The notes beneath the pieces were generated by a model. It did no database searches, was not told where the DNA came from, and was given only the letters and a program-made list of their open reading frames with translations. This document shows positions 1 through 9,131 of a stretch of 64,000 nt of DNA, piece by piece. The DNA is taken from positions 62,001 through 126,000 of the forward strand of contig CAKSTR010000009.1 in assembly GCA_934500835.1 (NCBI GenBank). Reading direction: 5' to 3'. The position numbers were made by a program, and so were the translations under genes. The DNA comes from an uncultured Paracoccaceae bacterium (GTDB taxonomy: Bacteria; Pseudomonadota; Alphaproteobacteria; Rhodobacterales; Rhodobacteraceae). Within the stretch, counting starts at the first letter, position 1, and every line of letters starts with the position of its first letter.

Positions 1-1060
1 CGGTATGCGGCCCGTGCAGAATGGCGCAGCCAAGGGCGGCGGGTTCCCACGGGTTGTGGCCTTCAACCGGGCCGAAGGTGCCGCCGATCAGCGCAACCGG
101 GGCCAGGCGATACCAGAGGCCAAGCTCTCCGAACGCATCGACGACATGGACCTGTGTCGCCCGTGCCGGAAGAGGGGCATCCGACTTGCGGGCCGCCGTC
201 AGGCCCATCGCCCGCGCCGCCCCGAGGATGGTTTCTGCGCGGGGCGGATCGCGGGGGACGATGACCAAAAGGGCGCCGGGGTCAGCGGCGAGCCGGTCTC
301 GATGCGCGGCAAGGGCGACGGCCTCGTCCTCGGGGTGGGAGGAGGCGAGAAGCCAGAGGTTGCGGCCGCCGGTTGCCTGCCGCAGCGCCGCCAAAGCCGC
401 CGCATCGGCGGCCAGGGGCGGGGCGGCGGCTTTCAGCGATCCGGTGACCCGCAGGGAGGCGGCGCCAAGCGCGCCAAGGTGCTGCGCGGTGCCCGCATCC
501 TGTGCGGCCACCAGCCGGAACCGGCGCAGGAGATCGGCATAAAGGCCGCGGGCGCGGCTGCGGCGGACGAAAGAGGCGGCGTTCATCCGCGCGTTCACCA
601 GCGCCAGCGGTATCCCCGCGCGATCCGCTTCGATCACGGCATTGGGCCACAGGTCCTGCTCGGCCCAGATCGAAAGGTCAGGGCGCCAATGCGTCAGGAA
701 GCGGCGCAGGTAGCGCGGCGCATCCAGCGGCAGGAACTGGTGGATCGTGCGCGGCGGCAGGTTGGCCGCCATCACCTGCGCCGACGAGCGCGCGGAAGAG
801 GTGACAAGGAAGCCAAGGTCCTCCTCCTGCGCTGCCATGGCGGCGATCAGCCCGCGCAGGGCCAGCACCTCGCCCAGACCCACGGCATGCAGCCAGACCA
901 GCCGGCCCGCGGGGCGGGGCTGCGTGGCCTCGCCCAGCTTCTCGCGCCAGCGCGCGGGGTCCTCCTTGCCGCGCAGGATCCTTCGACGAAGGATCGCGGG
1001 CGCGACCAGCGGCAGCCCGCGCGCGACAAGACGGTAAAGGCCCGTCTGCCAACCCATCAT
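1..1060 (-). CDS. KdtA/WaaA-family glycosyltransferase (3-deoxy-manno-octulosonic acid transferase-like), partial
   Basis: The reading frame starts at ATG 1060 and is open to the window edge (353 residues seen; the family is about 420). The N-terminal half has the family motif HAVGLGE; its Glu (about residue 64) matches the catalytic base of WaaA. Further on are AEQDLWPN (family ESELWPN), LVNARMN, and near the edge GPVEGHNPWEPAALG, the nucleotide-sugar binding motif. The known family transfers Kdo from CMP-Kdo to lipid A at the cytoplasmic face of the inner membrane. Its ATG overlaps the TGA of neuC (ATGA), so the two are co-translated. A canonical kdtA usually sits beside lpxK; the position after neuB-neuC suggests it may instead transfer a nonulosonic acid. 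That specificity is inference; the fold assignment is firm. Confidence 0.85.
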   Translation of the reverse strand, partial: MMGWQTGLYRLVARGLPLVAPAILRRRILRGKEDPARWREKLGEATQPRPAGRLVWLHAVGLGEVLALRGLIAAMAAQEEDLGFLVTSSARSSAQVMAANLPPRTIHQFLPLDAPRYLRRFLTHWRPDLSIWAEQDLWPNAVIEADRAGIPLALVNARMNAASFVRRSRARGLYADLLRRFRLVAAQDAGTAQHLGALGAASLRVTGSLKAAAPPLAADAAALAALRQATGGRNLWLLASSHPEDEAVALAAHRDRLAADPGALLVIVPRDPPRAETILGAARAMGLTAARKSDAPLPARATQVHVVDAFGELGLWYRLAPVALIGGTFGPVEGHNPWEPAALGCAILHGPHT

Positions 1061-2178
1061 TCGGAATCCCGGAAGGCCTTTTGCAGCGGCCTGTCCCAGA
1101 AGGCGGCGTCTGCCAGAACCTGCACGAAGCGCCCCGCGGCGCTGCCCTGCCCGAAGCCCGCATCCGGCACATGGCGGCGGCCCCATTCGCGCGCAAGAAA
1201 GCCGGCGATGGTGGCGGTATCGGCGGCCTCGCAGGCCGTCACCGAAGCCGCATCCGACCGGTTCGACTGCCGCGTCCCGATGTCCAGCGAGGGCAGGCCG
1301 AGGAAGGGCGCCTCGCGCACGCCGGCGCTGGAGTTGCCGACCATGCAGGCCGCATTCTTCATCAGTTCGGAGAAATGCGCGAACCGCATCGAGGGCAGCA
1401 CGCGGAACCGCTCCGCCGGCAGGCGGTCCAGCACGGCGAAGATAGCCTCTGATCCCGGATCGTTGTTCGGCGCGATCACCACGAAACTCCGCCCCGACTC
1501 CGCCAGCGCCCCAAACAGCGCCTGCGCCTGCGCGCCCATCGTCGCCTGCTCGCTGGTGACGGGGTGGAAGGTGGCGATGCCGTATTCGGCAAAGGGAATG
1601 GCATAGCGCGCCTTCACCTCCTCCAGCGTCACGCCCGAGGGGCGGGCGTGGAAGTCCAGTTCGGGCGAGCCGATGACATGGATGTTCTCGGCCGGTTCTC
1701 CAAGCGCCATCACCCGGCGGGCGGCGGCCTCGGACGAGACGAAATGATGCGTGCAAAGCTTGGTGTTGCAGTGGCGGAACACCTCGTCGATGGTGCCCGA
1801 AACCTCGCCGCCCTCGACATGCGCCGAGCGGACGTAATTCATCGCCGAGACCAGCGCGCCGGCCAGCGCCTCGACCCGGTCGCCGTGGATGACGATCAGG
1901 TCGGGGCGATGCTCCGCCAGGTAGTCGGAAAAGCCGGTGACGGTCTTGGCCAGCACCATGTCCTGCGGATCGCCGGGGCGCTGGTTGACGAAATCATGCA
2001 CCATGACCCCGGGCATCCGCGCCACCTCCATCTTCGTCAGCCCGTAGCGGTCCAGCATATGCATGCCGGTGACAAAGAAGCCGACCCGGTGCCCGGCATC
2101 GCGCGCGGCGGCTGCCAAAGGCTCCAGCTTGCCGAAATCGGCGCGGGTCCCGGTAAGGAAAAGGATGGAACGGCTCAT
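1057..2178 (-). CDS. neuC: UDP-N-acetylglucosamine 2-epimerase, hydrolysing (NeuC/LegG type)
   Basis: 373 residues. The N terminus (MSRSILFLTGTRADFGKL) and the HPVTSE, GNSSAGVREAP and GTRQSNR motifs are typical of hydrolysing UDP-GlcNAc 2-epimerases, which release UDP and give N-acetylmannosamine or its 2,4-diacetamido equivalent for nonulosonic acid synthesis in the cytoplasm. The reading frame extends further upstream, but the residues before MSRS have no family resemblance and cross the intergenic repeat, so I start at 2178. The gene follows neuB (165 bp gap carrying a repeat copy) and overlaps the next gene by 4 bp. Whether the substrate is UDP-GlcNAc (Neu5Ac route) or UDP-diNAc-bacillosamine (legionaminate route) cannot be told from sequence alone. 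Confidence 0.88.
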   Translation of the reverse strand: MSRSILFLTGTRADFGKLEPLAAAARDAGHRVGFFVTGMHMLDRYGLTKMEVARMPGVMVHDFVNQRPGDPQDMVLAKTVTGFSDYLAEHRPDLIVIHGDRVEALAGALVSAMNYVRSAHVEGGEVSGTIDEVFRHCNTKLCTHHFVSSEAAARRVMALGEPAENIHVIGSPELDFHARPSGVTLEEVKARYAIPFAEYGIATFHPVTSEQATMGAQAQALFGALAESGRSFVVIAPNNDPGSEAIFAVLDRLPAERFRVLPSMRFAHFSELMKNAACMVGNSSAGVREAPFLGLPSLDIGTRQSNRSDAASVTACEAADTATIAGFLAREWGRRHVPDAGFGQGSAAGRFVQVLADAAFWDRPLQKAFRDSE

Positions 2179-2261
2179 GCGGTTTCTTGGCCGATTTGCC
2201 GCGGCGGGGCAACGGGAAAGCCGGACCAAAGGAGAACAACCGCCCTCCCCGCTGTCTTGCC

Positions 2262-2330
2262 CCTTCACTTTGGCAAAAAATATCCTGCGGGGAGGTCTGG
2301 AGGGGTGCAAAACCCCTCCAGCCGCCGGCC
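2262..2330 (+). repeat. Intergenic repeat copy R1 (TTCACTTTGGC..AAATATCC + hairpin)
   Basis: Core TTCACTTTGGC at 2264-2274 followed by AAATATCC and a hairpin at 2298-2320 (arms TGGAGGGGT/ACCCCTCCA, loop GCAAA). The hairpin and the following GCCGCCGGCC are identical to those of copy R8 near 43.5 kb. It lies between neuB and neuC, on the strand opposite to them. Confidence 0.8.
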
Positions 2331-2343
2331 AGAGGCGCCAGGT

Positions 2344-3384
2344 TTATGCCAGGTCGGCCCATTTCAGCTGGGTGTTGCGCGTCACCGCGCGGGTCAGGCG
2401 CTTGCCGATCACCTTGTCGAAGTCATAGGCCGCGATCTCGCCCGAGCCGGGGCGGCGCGCCCAGATGTCGGCCTCGGCGATCACATGGCCCTGCGGCAGG
2501 TCGGCATCGGCCACGACAGAGCCGCGGGCGAAGCGATAGACATCCTCCTCGGGGGCGGAGCGTTGCTTGGGGTTGTTCGCCGCAATCCAGATCTCTTTCG
2601 AGCGGTCGACCAGAAGGCGCAGTTCGGCCGGGTCCATCGAATTTATGATGTCCGGCCCCTTGCGATAGCGCGTGTCGGTGTAGTGCCGCTCCAGGATCGA
2701 GGCGCCCAGCGCCACCGAGGCCAGCGCCATCTCCGGCCCGATCGAATGGTCCGAAAAGCCGACGACGGCCTTCGGGAAAGCCTCGCGCAATTCCGTCACG
2801 CCGCGCAAGGATACGATTTCGGCCGGCGAGGGGTAAAGGTTGGTGCATTCCAGCAGCGCATAGGGCACCCCTGCCCGGTCAAGGATGTCGACAGATGCGC
2901 GGATGGTGTCGATGGTCTGCATCCCCGTCGACAGGATCACCGGCTTGCCCTTGCGGGCGATGTGGCGGATCAGCGGCAGGTTGTCGGCCTCGCCCGAACC
3001 GATCTTGTAGGCCGGCACGTCCAGCCCCTCAAGGTAATCCGCCGCCGCCCGGCTGAACGGGGTGGAGATCCAGATCATCCCGAGGGATTCGGTGTAGTGC
3101 TTCAGCTCTGCCTCTTCGTCCAGGGTCAGGGCGCAGCGTTCCATCACATGCCAGATCGAGACATCGGCATTGGGCGGAAAGATCGCCTTCGCCTCATCCG
3201 TCATCTCGTCTTCAAGGATATGGGTCTGGTGCTTGACCATCTCGCAGCCCGCGCCCGCCGCCAGCCGCACCATCTCCTTGGCGACGGCAAGATCGCCGCC
3301 ATGGTTGATGCCGATCTCGGCGATGACCAGCGGCGGATGGGCGGCGCCGATCCTGCGGCCGGCGATGGTGATCTCATTGGTCAT
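2344..3384 (-). CDS. neuB: N-acetylneuraminate (nonulosonate) synthase
   Basis: 346 residues. It condenses phosphoenolpyruvate with N-acetylmannosamine or a related 6-deoxy sugar. An NeuB TIM barrel (about 1-270) shows AEIGINHGG, KIGSGE (127-132), STGM (152-155), GFSDHS and the metal-ligand segment ERH (232-234). A C-terminal SAF/antifreeze-like domain (about 285-346) follows. The start at 3384 has a strong AGGAG ribosome binding site 6 bases upstream, whereas upstream in-frame starts do not. One oddity is GPDI at 243-246, where NeuB/PseI proteins generally have PDH. It is first in a neuB-neuC-transferase operon; the CMP-sugar synthetase (neuA) is not in the window. Confidence 0.92.
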   Translation of the reverse strand: MTNEITIAGRRIGAAHPPLVIAEIGINHGGDLAVAKEMVRLAAGAGCEMVKHQTHILEDEMTDEAKAIFPPNADVSIWHVMERCALTLDEEAELKHYTESLGMIWISTPFSRAAADYLEGLDVPAYKIGSGEADNLPLIRHIARKGKPVILSTGMQTIDTIRASVDILDRAGVPYALLECTNLYPSPAEIVSLRGVTELREAFPKAVVGFSDHSIGPEMALASVALGASILERHYTDTRYRKGPDIINSMDPAELRLLVDRSKEIWIAANNPKQRSAPEEDVYRFARGSVVADADLPQGHVIAEADIWARRPGSGEIAAYDFDKVIGKRLTRAVTRNTQLKWADLA

Positions 3385-3430
3385 GGCGTTCTCCTGTCCG
3401 GCCCCGTGGTGGGACAGGGCGGTTGTGTTG

Positions 3431-3970
3431 TCAAGAAAGCGGATAGCGGGCCAGTTCGTCATAGCGCGGCCCCTTCGCGCCAAGGCGGCTTTGCCACAGC
3501 ACCATGTCGCGCACCGTCCAGGGGCCGGCCGCGAAGGGAGTCGTGGCAATGGCCCGTTCCAGCGCAGCGGCCTCGGCAAAGCCGGGCGGCGGGAAGCGGC
3601 CCAGCGTCACATGCGGGGCGAAACGGCGATGCTCGGGCGCAAGCCCGGCCTGTCGCGCGATATGCTCGACCTTGGCCTGCAAGCGCGTGAGCGGCTCCGA
3701 TGGGGCGACGCCCGCCCAGGCCAGTTTGAGCCGGTCGCCGCCGAACAGGCCAAGCCCTTGCAACGACAGTTCGAACGGCGCGGCCTTCAGCGCGGCAAAG
3801 CCCTCATGCGCGGCTTCCAGCGCAGGCTCCGGCACCTCGCCCAGAAAGACCAGCGTCAGATGCATCGTCGCGGGATCGGTCCGGCGCGGCAACGGCAGAA
3901 GGAACTGCTGCACGGCCAGGGCCGAACGGACGGGACCTGGCAGCTCCAGCCCCAGGAAGGCGCGGATCAT
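3431..3970 (-). CDS. thpR: RNA 2',3'-cyclic phosphodiesterase (2'-5' RNA ligase family)
   Basis: 179 residues with the two HxT motifs of the 2H phosphoesterase family, HLTL (after MIRAFLGLELP and a roughly 45-residue spacer) and HVTL near residue 135. Members hydrolyse 2',3'-cyclic phosphate ends of RNA to 2'-phosphomonoesters; the original name comes from ligation of tRNA halves in vitro. The start at 3970 (MIRAFLGLEL) matches the family N terminus. It lies 10 bp downstream of the glutathione peroxidase gene on the same strand, so the two are probably co-transcribed, though no functional link is evident. Confidence 0.9.
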   Translation of the reverse strand: MIRAFLGLELPGPVRSALAVQQFLLPLPRRTDPATMHLTLVFLGEVPEPALEAAHEGFAALKAAPFELSLQGLGLFGGDRLKLAWAGVAPSEPLTRLQAKVEHIARQAGLAPEHRRFAPHVTLGRFPPPGFAEAAALERAIATTPFAAGPWTVRDMVLWQSRLGAKGPRYDELARYPLS

Positions 3971-3980
3971 CGGCGGCGCC

Positions 3981-4496
3981 TCAGGGCAGCAGCCTTTCGA
4001 TGGCGCCGGTGATCGCCTCGCCCGAGGGGCTGACCGTTGTGCCCCAGATGCCCGCCACCTCGCCCTCGGGACCAATCAGGATCTTGTTGAAGTTCCAGCC
4101 CGGCTCGAACCCCTGTTCGGCCTTCACCCACTGGTAGAAGGGATGCGCCTCCGGCCCGCGCACATGGCTGATCGCGGTCATCGGCAGGGTCAGATCGAAG
4201 GTTGTGGCGCAGTATTCCCTGACCTCGGCATCCGATCCCAGCTCCTGCCGGAAATCGTTCGATGGCACCGCCAGCACCACCAGCCCCCGCCCGCCATAGC
4301 GGTCCTGCAGCGCCTGCAACTCGTCGAACTGCGGGGCAAAGCCGCAAAGCGAGGCGGTGTTGACCACAAGGACCGGCTTGCCCTTCCAGTCATCGAGATC
4401 CAGCGTGCCGCCGTCGATCGAGGCAAAGCTGAACCCCGCCCAGACCGGGCCGGCGCAGGCCAGCGCCAGAACCGTCGCCAAAACTGTCCGCCGCAT
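3981..4496 (-). CDS. Periplasmic glutathione peroxidase (cysteine type)
   Basis: 171 residues. An N-terminal signal peptide (MRRTVLATVLALACAGPVWA) is followed by a thioredoxin-fold glutathione peroxidase domain. The peroxidatic residue is Cys in NTASLCGFAPQF, not selenocysteine; the WNFNKILIG segment holds the conserved Trp and Asn of the active site. It would reduce hydrogen or lipid peroxides, exported to the periplasm. Many bacterial enzymes of this class use thioredoxin rather than glutathione. The start at 4496 has GGAGGG upstream. It is divergent from the Nudix gene and leads the thpR transcript. Confidence 0.9.
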   Translation of the reverse strand: MRRTVLATVLALACAGPVWAGFSFASIDGGTLDLDDWKGKPVLVVNTASLCGFAPQFDELQALQDRYGGRGLVVLAVPSNDFRQELGSDAEVREYCATTFDLTLPMTAISHVRGPEAHPFYQWVKAEQGFEPGWNFNKILIGPEGEVAGIWGTTVSPSGEAITGAIERLLP

Positions 4497-4683
4497 GGGC
4501 AACCCTCCGTCACTCCGGCTCAGGATGCCACCAAACCGCGCAGGATGGTCTGGAAATCCGTTCCTTAAATGCGTCATCCGGCAAATAACCGCCGCCTGCC
4601 CTGTCGTATTCGGGACTTTCGTGATTAAGTAACCTGAACGATTGTGGGCCACCGGGAAAACGGGGCCGGGTACAGGCAGGGTT

Positions 4684-5193
4684 ATGCGTAATCACGACAA
4701 ATCAGTCCTCAGATCTGCAGTGGCCGAGGGGCCGTGCGGCATGGCCACACGCAGCCAGATCGGCGCGCTGTGCTGGCGCCCGCACGGGTCGGGGCATGAG
4801 GTGCTCTTGATCACCAGCCGCGACACCGGCCGCTGGGTCATCCCCAAGGGCTGGATGATGCAGGGGCTGACCGGCGCCGGATCGGCCGCGCGCGAAGCCT
4901 GGGAAGAGGCCGGGATCGAAGGCGAGGCCAAGGAAGAAGCCCTTGGCTTCTTCGCCTACCGCAAGGTCCTGACGGTGGACAAGAGCGTGCCCTGCGTGGT
5001 CGAGGTCTTCCCGCTGCGCGTCGACCGGCTGACCGACCGCTACCCCGAAAAGGGCCAGCGCCGCCGCAAGTGGTTCCGCCCCGACAAGGCGGCGAAGAAG
5101 GTGGCCGAGCCGGACCTGCGCCAACTGATCCTGTCCTTCGTCCCTCCGGCCGATGCCGCGGCGGCGAAACAGGCCAGACGCGCCGCCACTTGA
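4684..5193 (+). CDS. Nudix hydrolase
   Basis: 169 residues. The Nudix box is recognisable (REAWEEAGIEG, with the metal-binding REUxEExGU core intact), preceded by RWVIPKGWMMQG. The first Glu of the GX5E part is replaced by Leu, as occurs in the diphosphoinositol-polyphosphate-hydrolase-like branch common in alphaproteobacteria, where substrates are often not nucleotides. The substrate is unknown. I chose ATG 4684, preceded by GGCAGGG; an internal Met at 4741 (MATRSQIGALCWR) is possible because conservation begins near there. Its promoter region is shared with the divergent peroxidase gene. Confidence 0.85.
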   Translation: MRNHDKSVLRSAVAEGPCGMATRSQIGALCWRPHGSGHEVLLITSRDTGRWVIPKGWMMQGLTGAGSAAREAWEEAGIEGEAKEEALGFFAYRKVLTVDKSVPCVVEVFPLRVDRLTDRYPEKGQRRRKWFRPDKAAKKVAEPDLRQLILSFVPPADAAAAKQARRAAT

Positions 5194-5262
5194 ACCCGCG
5201 GGCGCAGGGCCTAGGTTGGACCTGACCCCTGACGATCGGCGCAAGGGACGGAAAGACGTGGA

Positions 5263-5712
5263 ATGATCCGCTACACGCTCAGTTGCGGCAAGGGGCACAG
5301 CTTTGAAAGCTGGTTCCAGAATGCCGATGCCTTCGACGCGCTCGCCCGCGCCGGTCAGCTGGCCTGTCCGCTCTGCGGCGATGGCGCGGTGGAAAAGCGG
5401 CTGATGGCGCCCGCGGTCACCCCTGCCCGCAAGGCCGAAGCCGCGCGGGCCGCGGTGAAGCCGCCCGCAGGCGGCCTTGCCGCCCCCGCCTCCGGGATCG
5501 AGGAAGCCTTCGCCGAGATGCGCCGGCAGGTCGAGGCGAACTCGGAATATGTCGGGGTCAACTTCGTGACCGAAGCGCGGGCGATCCATGACGGCGACGC
5601 GCCCGAACGCGCGATCTACGGCGAGGCAAGGCCGGAAGAGGCCCGCAAGCTGATGGAGGACGGCATCCCGGTGGCCCCCCTGCCCTTCCTGCCGCGCCGC
5701 AAGGCCAACTAG
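5263..5712 (+). CDS. DUF1178 family protein
   Basis: 149 residues, matching the DUF1178 family of alphaproteobacteria, whose function is unknown. The N terminus MIRYTLSCGKGHSFESWF and a CPLCGDG motif (about 38-44) suggest a small zinc-binding knuckle formed with the first cysteine. The middle (55-75) is Ala/Pro-rich and probably a linker; the conserved C-terminal block has SEYVGVNFVTEARAIHDG and GEARPEEARKLMEDGIPV. It follows the Nudix gene by 69 bp on the same strand and ends before a repeat copy facing sdaA. Confidence 0.9.
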   Translation: MIRYTLSCGKGHSFESWFQNADAFDALARAGQLACPLCGDGAVEKRLMAPAVTPARKAEAARAAVKPPAGGLAAPASGIEEAFAEMRRQVEANSEYVGVNFVTEARAIHDGDAPERAIYGEARPEEARKLMEDGIPVAPLPFLPRRKAN

Positions 5713-5787
5713 GCCGCCCGGCGACTGCCCCTCACCGGACGCCACCGCGCCCCGCACAGGCCATCCGAACCGGGACACCCCCTGCCG

Positions 5788-5820
5788 CCTTCACTTTGGC
5801 AGCAAATATCCCCGCGCGGA
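5788..5820 (+). repeat. Intergenic repeat copy R2
   Basis: TTCACTTTGGC followed by AAATATCC at 5790-5810, then a CCGCGCGG-type palindrome. It sits in the 193-bp gap between the convergent DUF1178 and sdaA genes, consistent with a 3'-end role. Confidence 0.75.
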
Positions 5821-5905
5821 GCGCCGGTCCGAGCCGGTTGGCGCGGAACGCGCCAGAGGCGAGAGAAAAGGAACGCGCCTGCAAGGCGCTCCTTTCAGCA
5901 ACGGT

Positions 5906-7285
5906 TCAGCAGTTCGGGACGTTGACCGCCAGCCCGCCAAGGCTGGTCTCCTTGTATTTCTCATGCATGTCATGGCCGGTCTGGCGCATCGTCTCGATAC
6001 AGGCGTCCAACGACACCAGATGCTGCCCGTCGCCACGCAGCGACAGCGAGGCCGCCGAGACTGCCTTGATCGCGCCCAGGCCGTTGCGCTCGATGCAGGG
6101 CACCTGCACCAGCCCCTTGATCGGGTCGCAGGTCATGCCGAGGTGATGCTCCAGGGCGATTTCGGCGGCGTTCTCGACCTGCTCGACCGTGCCGCCCAGC
6201 ACCGCCGCCAACCCGGCCGCCGCCATGGCCGAGGCCGATCCCACCTCGGCCTGGCAGCCGCATTCGGCGCCCGAGATGCTGGCATTGTGCTTGCACAGGC
6301 CGCCGATCGCGGCGGCGGTCAGCAGGAAATCCCCCACCTTCGCGGGCGAGGCCCCCGGCACATGGTCCAGCCAGTAGCGGATCACCGCCGGCACCACGCC
6401 GGCCGCGCCATTGGTCGGCGCCGTCACCACCTGCCCGCCGGCGGCGTTCTCCTCGTTCACCGCCATGGCGTAGAGGCTCATCCAGTCGTTGATCGTATGG
6501 GGGGCGACAAGGTTCAGCCCGCGCTCGGCCAGCAGCGCCTCATGGATGCCCTTGGCGCGGCGACGCACCTTCAGCCCGCCGGGCAGGATGCCGGTGCCCT
6601 CCATCCCGCGCGAGATGCAAGCGTTCATCACCTCCCAGATCCGGGCCATGCCCTTGTCCAGCTCGGCCGCAGAACGGAACTTCAGCTCGTTGGCGCGCTT
6701 CATCGCGGCGATGCTCAGCCCCGAGGCCCTTGCCATCGCAAGCATCTCGGCCGCGGACTCGAACGGATAGGGCACATCGGCCCGCGCCTTCGATTTGCCG
6801 CCGCCTGCATCGGCCAGTTCTTCCGCGGTCAGCACGAAACCGCCGCCGATGGAATAATAGGTCTCCTGCAGGATCACGTCGCCTTCGCCATCGGTCGCCT
6901 TCAGGATCATCCCGTTGGCGTGGCCGGGCAGGCTGGGGCCGAAATCAAAGAGAAGATCCGCCTTGGGGTCGAACTTCAGCGGCGGCAGACCCGGCGCTTC
7001 GATCAGATGCGTCTCGGCGATCGCGGCCAGCGCCGCCTCGGCCTTTGCCGCGTCATAGGTGTCGGGCGAAAAACCGGCGAGGCCAAGGATCGTGGCGCGG
7101 TCGGTGGCATGTCCGACCCCGGTGAAGGCAAGGGAGCCATGCAGCGAGGCCTTCAGCCCCTTGGGGTGGAACGGGCTTGTGCGCAGGGTCTCAAGGAAGC
7201 GGGCGCCCGCCACCATCGGGCCCATGGTGTGCGACGAGGACGGGCCGATGCCCACCTTGAACATGTCGAAGACGGAAAGGAACAT
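5906..7285 (-). CDS. sdaA: L-serine ammonia-lyase (single-chain, iron-sulfur type)
   Basis: 459 residues. It deaminates L-serine to pyruvate and ammonia. The N-terminal domain begins [24 protein letters not shown], the substrate-binding beta-domain signature. The C-terminal domain carries cysteines that bind the catalytic 4Fe-4S cluster ([17 protein letters not shown], and [12 protein letters not shown] further on). The length matches E. coli SdaA. It starts 12 bp downstream of the glutathione transferase gene, so they probably form one transcript. With glycine cleavage and SHMT it would connect glycine and serine to pyruvate. Confidence 0.95.
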   Translation of the reverse strand: MFLSVFDMFKVGIGPSSSHTMGPMVAGARFLETLRTSPFHPKGLKASLHGSLAFTGVGHATDRATILGLAGFSPDTYDAAKAEAALAAIAETHLIEAPGLPPLKFDPKADLLFDFGPSLPGHANGMILKATDGEGDVILQETYYSIGGGFVLTAEELADAGGGKSKARADVPYPFESAAEMLAMARASGLSIAAMKRANELKFRSAAELDKGMARIWEVMNACISRGMEGTGILPGGLKVRRRAKGIHEALLAERGLNLVAPHTINDWMSLYAMAVNEENAAGGQVVTAPTNGAAGVVPAVIRYWLDHVPGASPAKVGDFLLTAAAIGGLCKHNASISGAECGCQAEVGSASAMAAAGLAAVLGGTVEQVENAAEIALEHHLGMTCDPIKGLVQVPCIERNGLGAIKAVSAASLSLRGDGQHLVSLDACIETMRQTGHDMHEKYKETSLGGLAVNVPNC

Positions 7286-7297
7286 CTGGGCGGGCTT

Positions 7298-7966
7298 TCA
7301 GCGGGCGGGGTTGGTGAAAAGGGTCGGGCCAAGGCCTTCGGCGGCAGCGACGCGCAGGGCGGCCTCGGTCGATTCGCTGGCGGCCAGGGTCGCGCGCAGG
7401 GCGGGATATTGCGCCAGGTCGACATGGCCGGGGTGGCCGTCGGGCAACTGGCCCAGCCAGCGGACGATGGTGCCGACATAGCAGCCAAGAACCGAAATCC
7501 GGTCGGCGGGAAACACCTGCGGCGCGGCTCCGGCCCCGGCCTCGATGGCTGCCAGCGCAGTCCTGGCCCGCGCCGCCGCCAGCGGGATCAGCGCGGCCGA
7601 TGCCGCCGCCCCCGCCACGCGGTCGGGATAGTAGATCTCAAGCACAGCCGGATGCAGGTTCGAGGTGGCGAAGAACAGCCATTTCAGGAAGGCGCCCCGG
7701 GCAGGCTCTTGCGGGGCCGGCGCCAGCCGTCCGGGCGCATGGGTGTCGGCCAGCCACAGAAGGATGGCCGAGGTCTCGAACATCGGCCCTTCGGCGGTTT
7801 CCAGCACCGGGATCTTGCCCAAGGGGTGCAGCGCCCGATAGGCGGGCGAGGCCAGCTCGCCGCCGTCGCGGTCGACAAGGCGGGCGGTATAGGGCAGGCC
7901 CAGATCCTCAAGCAGGATGCGCACGGGCAGCGCCGCCGTATCGGGGGTGTAACGCAGGGTAAGCAT
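7298..7966 (-). CDS. Glutathione S-transferase family protein
   Basis: 222 residues. The N-terminal thioredoxin-like domain (about 1-80) has LTLRYTPDTAALPVRILLEDLGLPY and the glutathione-binding cis-Pro and SNAIL-like segment (GKIPVLETAEGPMFETSAILLWLA). An all-alpha C-terminal domain follows. The start at 7966 has AGGAGA upstream and gives the family N terminus. The substrate is not predictable. It is upstream of sdaA and divergent from rpiA. Confidence 0.88.
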   Translation of the reverse strand: MLTLRYTPDTAALPVRILLEDLGLPYTARLVDRDGGELASPAYRALHPLGKIPVLETAEGPMFETSAILLWLADTHAPGRLAPAPQEPARGAFLKWLFFATSNLHPAVLEIYYPDRVAGAAASAALIPLAAARARTALAAIEAGAGAAPQVFPADRISVLGCYVGTIVRWLGQLPDGHPGHVDLAQYPALRATLAASESTEAALRVAAAEGLGPTLFTNPAR

Positions 7967-8199
7967 TGCCGTCTCTCCTGTTCGCCCGCCGAATATGGCG
8001 GCGGATGCGGCAAAGGAACAGGCGGAAACCGACATGTGCCGCGCCGGCTGTGACCTTCGCGGGCGTCCTCTGCGCGCAAGGTCCCGCCGTCCGGCCTGCG
8101 CGGCCCCCTTGTGCCGGACCGTTTGCCTTTTTGCCTCTCGCCCCGCGCCGGGCTTTGCGCTAATCGGGACCCAACGCCGCCCAAGCGAAGGACCCTGCG

Positions 8200-8985
8200 A
8201 TGCCCGCCGATCTGAACCCCATCGACAAGGCCAAATTCATCGCGGCGAAGCGCGCGGTGGAGTTTGTCGAGGACGGGATGAAGCTGGGCCTCGGCACCGG
8301 TTCGACCGCCGCCTGGATGGTGCGCTGCCTGGCCGAGCGGGTCCGCGAAGAGGGGCTGCGCGTCGTGGGCGTGCCGACCTCCAGCCGCACGGCCGAACTG
8401 GCGGTCAGCCTTGGCATCAACATCGCAACGCTGGACGAGGTGAAGTGGCTGGACCTGACCATCGACGGCGCGGATGAGTTCGACCCGAACCTGAACCTGA
8501 TCAAGGGCGGCGGGGCGGCGCTGTTGCAGGAAAAGATCGTGGCGACAGCCAGCGACCAGATGATCGTCATCGCCGATGCGGCGAAAGAGGTGGTGCAGCT
8601 GGGTGCCTTCCCGCTGCCGGTCGAGGTGATCCCCTTCGGCTGGCAGACCACGAAGGCGCTGGTCGAGGAGACGCTGGTCTCGATGGATGTCCTTGGCCGC
8701 GACGTGACGCTGCGGATGAATACCGACCGCCCGCTGCTGACCGATGAGTCGAACTACATCCTGGACCTGCACCTGAACCGGATCGGCAATGCGCGGCAGC
8801 TGGCGCTGGTCCTGAACCAGATCCCCGGCGTGGTCGAGAACGGGCTGTTCATCGACATCTGCGACATCGTGGTGATCGGCCATGCCGACGGCCGCGCCAC
8901 CGTGCGCGACATCAACACCGGCCGGGTCGAGGACGACCGGGTGGAATTCGCGCCAAGCGACAACATCTTCGCCGATCTGGACTGA
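8200..8985 (+). CDS. rpiA: Ribose-5-phosphate isomerase A
   Basis: 261 residues. It interconverts ribose 5-phosphate and ribulose 5-phosphate in the pentose phosphate pathway. Diagnostic segments are GLGTGSTAAWMV (phosphate loop), DGADEFDPNLNLIKGGGAALLQEKI (catalytic Asp and Glu region, Lys of KGGG) and the C-terminal subdomain with ILDLH. It precedes the glutathione reductase gene on the same strand with a 146-bp gap. RpiA followed by glutathione reductase pairs NADPH-producing pentose phosphate metabolism with an NADPH consumer. Confidence 0.97.
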   Translation: MPADLNPIDKAKFIAAKRAVEFVEDGMKLGLGTGSTAAWMVRCLAERVREEGLRVVGVPTSSRTAELAVSLGINIATLDEVKWLDLTIDGADEFDPNLNLIKGGGAALLQEKIVATASDQMIVIADAAKEVVQLGAFPLPVEVIPFGWQTTKALVEETLVSMDVLGRDVTLRMNTDRPLLTDESNYILDLHLNRIGNARQLALVLNQIPGVVENGLFIDICDIVVIGHADGRATVRDINTGRVEDDRVEFAPSDNIFADLD

Positions 8986-9131
8986 GGGCGCAGCAAGGGG
9001 CCGCGTTGCAGGACGGGGCATGCCTTCGCCCGGACCGCGAGCGGCGGCGCGGCCCCCTGCCCTGACACCCGCCTCTGGCGTTTCCCCTTCCCGCGTGGAA
9101 TACCCTTCGGCATCATGGATGGAGGCCACGA

